Assembly (NCBI RefSeq): GCF_964204865.1
Contig: NC_135252.1
Span: 5,725,383-5,789,382 of the forward strand
Direction: 5' to 3'
Origin: Styela clava
Lineage: Eukaryota; Chordata; Ascidiacea; Stolidobranchia; Styelidae
DNA: 64,000 nucleotides
The position numbers were made by a program, and so were the translations under genes. Below the pieces are notes generated by a model. The model was not told the origin of the DNA, did not search any database, and saw nothing but the letters and a program-made list of their open reading frames with translations. Positions 57,040 to 64,000 of the stretch are shown here, piece by piece; position 1 is the stretch's first letter, and the number at the start of each line of letters is the position of its first letter.

Positions 57040-60000
57040 CTAAATCATTTTTTCATAAGTTTGATCTAAATCAAAATTATTTGGAAGTTTATAAATGAAA
57101 GGAATTGTTTCAAATCTGCTGTTCATTCACTCAATATTTTACTGAGATAAGTTATTGGTGCAATCCAAAAAATTGTATCATAAATCTTAGAGGGTTGTCT
57201 TACTTGTACACTTTTGAGAAGTTTCCAGATGCAAGTGGTTTTTTTTCTCTTTGTATGGCTTTATACTCTCCGACTTTAATCATTTTTCATCTGTTTCAAA
57301 AGAAAAATTTAGAATTTCAGTATTATGGGATTCTAATTCAAAAATATTGCATGTCATCTAAGGTAAACTTCATCCAAAATATTAATTTAATTTGATTTAA
57401 AAAATCTTTTCTGAAAGTCAAAAATATTGTAATCTATAAAAATTAGTTCATTTGCATTTCGGTCTTGTATAGGACTGAAAATTATGCTGGCATGTTACCT
57501 TGGCGCTCACTTCATAAACAACTTGTACTCTAATTCAGTGTTTATTAATGTGATCCCTCAGGCCCGCAAGTAGGCCTTGAAGATTTTTAAAATGAGCCCA
57601 AAGTTTTATCGGTAGGTCACAAGGAAATGTCATCAATAAAAAAAGTAAAAAAGGGAGATTTAGGTCTGAGATTGAACCATAAACACATAAGTATTAGAAT
57701 GGTCCTATTGACACTTCTACTCTCAACATGAATATAATGTAATAAATTGACATAGAAAACATCTTGAGATTTTGTCAAGTGTCATAAGATTTTTTGACGC
57801 TGAAAATGGGCCACAAGAGAAAAAGATTGAGAACCACTAGTGACTAGTCTGATATGTATATATGAATATATATTTTATAAATAAAATTTTGTGTAATATT
57901 TTTAATTACGTTTTTCGAACATCAAACACAAGATACAATATTTGTATTGCTGTTTTTAGACCAGATGCTACTACCTCATCAAAGATAAGGATGGGCGAAC
58001 ACGCACTACTTCTTTACCAATGCCTTTCCATCTAAAATCTGTACGTTTCAAACATCGTCTAATATGCTGATTATGGAGTCAAAATAAACTTATACTTATG
58101 GTATAAAATAAAAATATTTTTAGTGATAGCTTCTAATTTCGTCACCAAAATCTATCAATGACAAACCATTCAGATAATTGTGAATCTTCAATTAATTACA
58201 AACACCACAAAGTTATTTTATTCCTTTAATTAATATTTTGATTCATTCATTCAATATGTCCTAAAACAGGCTCGCTCATCTTGTGAAATACAAGACATGA
58301 TATATTTTTAGTATCTTTTTTTTCTCATAAACTGTGTTTGGAATAAAAAAAATTCATCAATATACATACAGAATGGAAAAGAAGCATTAACACTTCGGAA
58401 TTCAGGTCGTGAGGATGTTAAAACATTTCAACTTTGCACATCTATAGCATCATAAATCTATTTTACTTGAAGGATCCTATATCATGTTGAAATCAAAGAA
58501 TTGTTTCTTCATTCTAACCCTTGACATCACACCACTTAACTATCTTATGCAAAAGATGCAGAAGTGAATTATGTGATAACCAATTGAAATATCTTTGCCA
58601 CAAGGCAATGTATTGAAGTACTACTGGCTTTTTTCGGAAACTAATTAATCTTATTAGATAATCTAATACATAACCAAGACTAATAGCCAGACAACAGGTT
58701 AGCCATATGGTCAATTGATCCTGATAACTTTCAATCTCTTCCAAATAAATTTGCCATAATAACTGATCATCTATCTACAAGGTATTCAACTCTTTCTACA
58801 ATAGCTACATTTTCAATCTAGTGATCTATAAATATACATACCTCATGTTTAAAAAGATATCTTCATTCATATGTTTCTCGAATGTTATAACTCTAAGTAC
58901 ATTACATATCTAAGTAGTAAATAAATACTTGATCTAAATACAATATCAATAATTAGTGCAAGTGATTAGCTATAATATTTATTCTACAAACAATACCTAA
59001 ATTTTTCTTTACAGTAAATCATGTATGAATTAACATTGATTAAAAATATTACAGTTATGCATATAACAGATTAAATACAAGTAGCACATGTGAAGCATAA
59101 AATATACTTGAGTGCAGTCAATGACATACACAATCAAAATATAACAATAAAACTAGTTGAATCAAACATTATTCTCTATGTTTGTAATCATCTGAACAGT
59201 ATTTGATATTGATTTGACATATATACGAGCTACATCAACCACATACATACGGTAGTTGTTACTAACTATAATTACTACACTGTAGAAGTTTTTCAATTGC
59301 ATAAAGAAATTCATATTTCATTTTCTCATACCAAAACATGGGTAAATGTTTGAACTTATCATTTTAAAGGTTGATATAGTAGATAATTTAAAATAAAATA
59401 ACATAATTACCGGTAGTTGCATGAATAAATATAAAAGATGCATGAAAGTTTGAGCTGAAATTTAATCTGGAACAAATAGAACTTATTACATTTTTGCTAA
59501 ATCAAATGCACTTGGGTCATAAAAATGCAAATGAAAAACTCAAAACAAACTCAGTAAATTACTTCACAATACTAGGTATATTCTAAAAGCAATATATTTC
59601 TTGAATCAAAAACTAAAAACATTCAAAGAATATAGAGAATGCGAAGTCTCAACACTTTCAGTCTCAAAACCTCATTTAGCTGTTATCCATTTCCTGTTGG
59701 AAATTAAGGATTTATTTAAATCTTGGAGATTCTTTTTCTTGATTTTAAAAAACTTTTTAAAATGTGAAAAAAGCACATATCGGAACAGTGACAAAAAATT
59801 AAGTAATAAGCAGTCTAGAATAAATTGAATTTAATAAACTTCATTCCATTACGATTGTAATCATTCTTAAAAGATTACCAACTAAATTTGTCAGAATTCA
59901 TCTGAATAAAAATCTATCCATTCTATCTATATGTGTGATTCAGAAACCTAAAATTAGTCTGTAAATTGATTGGGAAAAAATGTTTATTTTATGCATCATT

Positions 60001-60841
60001 GGTGGGAATTATAGTTGCATAAGAATGTTGAAAAATTAATGATAAAATTCTTTGGCTCAAACTTCAATCGCTGAAATGCTAGTTACTTTAACCTTTTCCA
60101 TTGATTATATTAAAATTGAAGGAGATTAATATTCAGTATTTATGACTTGTAACTTGAAAACGCAACATACCCAAATAGTTGATCAATCAATTTTCTTAAG
60201 TTTAATGACAATTGAAATCAAAAGTCTAGGAATGCAATTATGTACTGTATATACAAGTATAAAAGTTGACAATCGTTTCTTATAGCAATCAATAAAACTT
60301 CCTGCATATTTATACATCAATAAAAGAGAAATCATTGAAGAAAGTGGTTTTAAAAATATACAAGTTGGCAATTGAAGTTACAGAGATAACAATAGTATTA
60401 CAAACTTTCAATTCTACATTCAAATCTAAGTATCATGCATAATAATAAATCATAAAAAAGAAAAACATCCATTATATATTGGTCCTTTGTAGCAGAAAAA
60501 CCTAGTTCACACAAAATTGCTTGAAAATGAACAACGAAAATAAGTCAGAAATCTGGTTATTCAAACTACATGTTAAGATGTAAAGTATGGTATAATAAAT
60601 ATATAGAATATATATAAAATATATAGAATACAGTATTTCTATATAACACAATTGAAATATGTCAAATAAAAAGTTTGTTATCCCTCAGAATCAAAACATA
60701 TGATATACCGGTAATATATTTTTACATTTGAAAAATTGTATAAATTATTTTTCATGATTTTGGTCCAGATTACTAATAATATACAGCATATCATTATTGT
60801 ATAGAATACCAGTCATAAGCAGAGCTTTTATATATGTTACA
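57040..60841. other. Region upstream of the first kinase exon
   Basis: Expected to hold the 5' exons and promoter of the composite gene and the 3' UTR of the neighbouring RLR. Apart from an uncertain ORF at 58514-58768 and a hAT-like repeat at about 57536-57839, I recognise nothing. It is strongly AT-rich. A weak exon-like segment at 57975-58031 has splice signals but its phase does not fit the first kinase exon. Confidence 0.5.
58514..58768 (-). other. Possible exon with a membrane segment
   Basis: After an acceptor-like ttgtag the frame reads DDQLLWQIYLEEIESYQDQ, a hydrophobic stretch (LTIWLTCCLAISLGYVLDYL), a basic flank (RLISFRKK) and a Leu/His-rich tail, ending in a stop at 58514. A donor-like gttaag inside could join it in phase 0 to the first kinase exon, which would give an IRE1-like membrane anchor. 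No Met and no family match were found, so chance is possible. Confidence 0.25.
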
Positions 60842-63800
60842 TTACATTTCTCCGTAAGCAATTTCTGTGGCATCAGATGGGGAATAATTGCTAGCTTCCG
60901 ATTCTTTCTTCTCATTCGCCGATTTAATATTCTAGAGATATCAAAAAATATCATTAAAAATAATTGCTGATTTATTTGACAATCGAAACTGGAAAATTAT
61001 TTTAGAAAGAAATCATTATTAAGGATAGTAAAACTTTGAACCATACATCATTCAATAAGGGCCATATTAGTATTTTGCAATGAACATGTAACATAACAAT
61101 CTATAAAGCTATTGTAGAATTATGTTCTTCACATTCTGTACAGTATATAAAACAATATGCTCCTTCAACCTTTTATCAAAGTATCCAAGTGATTATTCCC
61201 AAGTGATAGATAGAAAATTTTATGCAGTACACTAAGTTATAAATATCATACATTGGTATGAAACTTAATCAATAAATACAAGAAAATATCTGATTATTAT
61301 AGTTGAACACAGTGTGAAAAATTGAAGAAAACCTTATAAAAATAGTTGCATATTCGAGCAAAAATTGAATATTTTGAATACGTGTAATGTCGTGTATTGA
61401 ATATTTTGAACGTGTGTACAACACTTTCTGTTCTATTTTAGTTATTTATAATACTCACAATGCCAAAAATATGTAAATTAAAGCCAAGCCCAAAGTAAAT
61501 AAACTGATAAAAAATATTGAAATAAATCATTTATCTTTAATCTTCATTCTCAATTACATTTTAGGCAATATTAAAATAACATTGCCACAAAGATTTTCCA
61601 ATTTCATCAACCTTGACTCACATGGGCTTTCTAATATTAATGACCACCATTCATAAAAGCAATCAAAATATAGTTAACTCACAGAACAGTTATGAAAAGA
61701 CATGAAAAAAAAATAAAAATATAATCTAATTTGAAATATCTGATTTGGAATTTTAAATATTCAAAACCCCACAGTTTTACCTGTTCTTCGAAAAATTTCT
61801 CAACTTGTTCTTCAACCACAGTTTCTTCAATTTCATCTTCTTCTGTTTCTTCCATTTCTCCAATTTTAAAAGGACATTTCGTCCATTGTTTTGTTATTTT
61901 TCTGCCACCTAATCTATCTTCAAATATGAGTTGCTTCACAGTCAAAGTTGGAAAACTCTGGTTTTTGTGCAGCATCTCTAATCCCACGTATAATCTACAA
62001 CACAGAATTCATGTAACCTTTGGTAGAATAGAAGTCAAAATTCATTTAATTGAGGTTGTGTGCACTTTAGGAACATGAGTAAGATATAAGTTTTCATACT
62101 TGATCTAAAGGAAAAATCATAATAGCAACCTCTTGTGCAGTAACTAGCCCGGTAGAAATTAAATTTGCCCATCATGCTAACATTTCAGCTTCAAGAACAG
62201 CGGTTCCCAACCGGGGCCATAATGATGGGCACCTCCAGCATGGCAAGCAATACAAAGTTGGGAACCACTGTGCTAGAAAATTGTAGGTGTAAGAAGCTGT
62301 TAATAACTAGTAGTTATATAAATTTCCTAATGACAGTGATGAGTCTAGCAATTCTCGTGCACACAATCATCTATCATAGAATTGAAAGTCAAAAATTCCT
62401 GCACATCATAGTTGTGATGGCATATTGATTCTTAAAACATGGAGTCATCTGTCAGGTGTAAATGGTAATACAATACAGAAAAAATCATTTCTTGATAAAA
62501 ACCGTGTTATTGTTACTATGCTTATGTTACCTGCATTTCAGATCGCGACAAACAAATTGTCCAACACTGAATACTCCGGGGGCAATTTCTTGAGGTTCAC
62601 TACTGAAATGTCTTCTAGAAACACGCTCTTTGAAAGTTGGATCAATGACAAATACATGCTGAAATAAAACACCAGTAGTAGTAATAGGCTATTGGAGAAA
62701 CAAATGTACTTTTACATCTATACTTTAATTTTGCGACTTGGGGCTAGTATTACGTAATTGTCAGTATTACATAAACTTGCTATTCAGAGCCACCGCTTTA
62801 TTTACTTGATTTTTTATTCTGCGCAGCTGATCAGCAGTTGTTAAGAATGCTTGACATTTAGAACAGAGTATTCTCCATTCTGCTGCTTCTTCAAGTTGTT
62901 TCTTTACAGGTGTGACATTGCTTATTCTCTCTCTGTGTTCAAGCCTTTGAATTCTTCTGATCTGTATTGTATTGGAAAATAAACAACCACTAACAAACAT
63001 ATTTTAGGATAGGATAGTATTTACATATTACCGCAGGGGAGTGAAAGGACGAAAAGACGGCTCAATCATATGGCAGACCACGGCCTCTCGTCCAGTCTAT
63101 GTCAGTTATGAGATTAGTTAGACAGATATTTGTTTTCAGATGCATGGATTTGATGGTGGAGAAAGTCGTAACCAACCAGCGGTTACGTGAACCACCCTAC
63201 TGTGGCAAGGAATCCAGCAATGCTCTTGCACATAATTATACCCTCATGAGATTTGGACTTGTGAGCCCACGCATGTTAATTAGAGGTGCGATAGCAAGCA
63301 TATTCCTAGCGCTTAGCACGTTGCACCACATTGCCAAAACGATTTTACAAACATATTTTTAATGAAATTTTATATAACCTGTTATGTAATGTACTTTATA
63401 TGTGATATAGAAACCACAACATGGAATTATACCTCAAAGATGTGGTTGAGAAAGAATGTTGCATTAGTCCAAAACTCAAGTTGTGAATATTCTAATGTTG
63501 TCAAAATTGACATACTGAAATTAAAGAAATTAAAAGAGCAGCATTGGAATAAAAAATAAAAAATTATGCTAATCATAAGTTGACAGGCTAATTTCAGTTG
63601 ATAGTTTCTGCATTTATGACATGACATGTACACATGTTTCTGAACCCCTATTAACCTAAATTGTCCATTGTAGTAACATTGAAAAAATGTATTGCAACAT
63701 GCTGTGCAGGCTATGTCAAACTGAAAAATAATATTCATTGAAACAAAGTAATAAATAACAATCAAGTGGTTGCTCATGTATCTTTCACAGAGTGATGGTT

Positions 63801-64000
63801 GGCCAGCAGGATACATTGCTTCCTATATAACGAAACATTTATCCGGTGCTATTTATTTTATTCTTTTTATCTTATATGTTGCATACCTTTTGAGTACGAT
63901 CATTGGTTGTGAGTTCCTTTAAATCTTCAATTGCAACATTAGTAGCTTCTTCACAAACAGCATTCATTACTTCTTGATCAAGCTGCTCACTCCCATATGG
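60842..64000 (-). CDS. RIG-I-like receptor, C-terminal part (gene continues past the right edge)
   Basis: Exons 63887-64000 (partial), 62806-62961, 62531-62658, 61781-61994 and 60842-60931, all phase-consistent. The first encodes the end of the helicase (DLKELTTNDRTQK, matching ADVRKIPVAELQQK in the composite gene). Next come a basic pincer-like helix and the zinc domain: WRILCSKCQAFLTTADQLRR, HVFVIDPTFKERV, FVCRDLKCRLYVGLEM, PTLTVKQLIFEDRLGG. A Glu-rich tail (EMEETEEDEIEETVVEEQVE) ends in IAYGEM. The paired Cys (CSKC, CRDLKC) are the RLR zinc ligands. It lies head-to-tail with the composite gene, with the same exon cuts, so they are tandem duplicates. Whether it too carries a kinase-KEN module is beyond the window. 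The last intron (about 850 bp) holds no recognised gene. Confidence 0.92.
62198..62270. repeat. 73-bp hAT-type miniature element
   Basis: The ends cagcggttcccaacc and ttgggaaccactg are inverted copies, flanked by ttcaagaa and tgctagaa (6 of 8 match). It lies in an intron of the right-edge RLR. Confidence 0.6.
63020..63330 (+). repeat. Longest copy of the SINE-like dispersed family
   Basis: Joins the two halves seen separately elsewhere: gaaaggacgaaaagacggct through gagattagttag (as at 30990 and 35110) and ggttacgtgaaccacccta through cacataattataccct (as at 9541-9870). It lies in an RLR intron. Confidence 0.6.

Noticed and set aside
57975..58031. Exon-like segment WKGIGKEVVRVRPSLSLM upstream of the kinase
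   Set aside because: Acceptor and donor are present, but its phase (2) does not match the first kinase exon (0), and the peptide matches no part of IRE1 or RNase L.
61731..62078. Ser-rich plus-strand ORF near the right-edge RLR
   Set aside because: Antisense shadow of the Glu-rich RLR tail exon (61781-61994).

Overview
The window is AT-rich animal nuclear DNA: small exons with GT-AG introns of roughly 0.1-3.5 kb, dense short dispersed repeats (hAT-like, other terminal-inverted-repeat elements, tRNA-SINE-like), and metazoan gene families (SNX9-type sorting nexin, NAAA amidase, ATG13, RIG-I-like receptors). I favour an invertebrate deuterostome, most likely an ascidian tunicate, from intron size, base composition and gene content. 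This is an inference, not a proof. All recognised genes lie on the minus strand. Exons were rebuilt by hand from splice sites and phases.

Layout. 363-476: first coding exon of an unrecognised gene leaving the window to the left. 3739-9147: complete SH3-PX-BAR sorting nexin (4 coding exons, about 562 aa). 11557-20620: tandem segmental duplication carrying two intact N-acylethanolamine acid amidase (NAAA) paralogs (12510-15865 and 17042-20363; 8 coding exons and 365 aa each). The first copy also has an 89-bp-arm foldback element in an intron. 22260-29553: complete ATG13 (13 coding exons) with HORMA domain and LIR motif. 29554-37523: gene-poor, repeat-rich DNA with an inverted pair of repeats. 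37524-57039: an unusual composite gene. 60842-64000: the 3' end of a second RIG-I-like receptor (RLR), head-to-tail with the composite gene.

The main discovery candidate is 37524-57039. Reading along the minus strand there is a Ser/Thr kinase domain of the IRE1/RNase L type, an IRE1/RNase L-type KEN ribonuclease domain, an acidic linker, a full RLR DECH helicase (motifs Q, I, Ia, II, III, Hel2i, IV, V, VI) and an RLR C-terminal zinc RNA-binding domain. From the KEN exons to the stop codon all 17 exons join in a single frame with matching phases. The kinase-to-KEN join is weaker. The last kinase exon reads to a stop after a shortened C-lobe, but a good donor inside that exon and an AG inside the first KEN exon would restore an in-frame fusion of about 1112 aa. 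A decayed non-LTR retrotransposon lies in that gap. If transcribed as one protein, the gene would put dsRNA sensing and a 2-5A-independent RNase L-like nuclease on one chain. The exon that ends in the first half of the Walker A motif is tandemly duplicated almost perfectly (about 810-bp unit) and is phase-symmetric, so both copies can be spliced in frame.

How the genes work together: apart from the two RLR-type genes (putative antiviral RNA sensing) and the paired amidases, the neighbours (endocytic sorting nexin, autophagy initiator) show no functional link visible in sequence.
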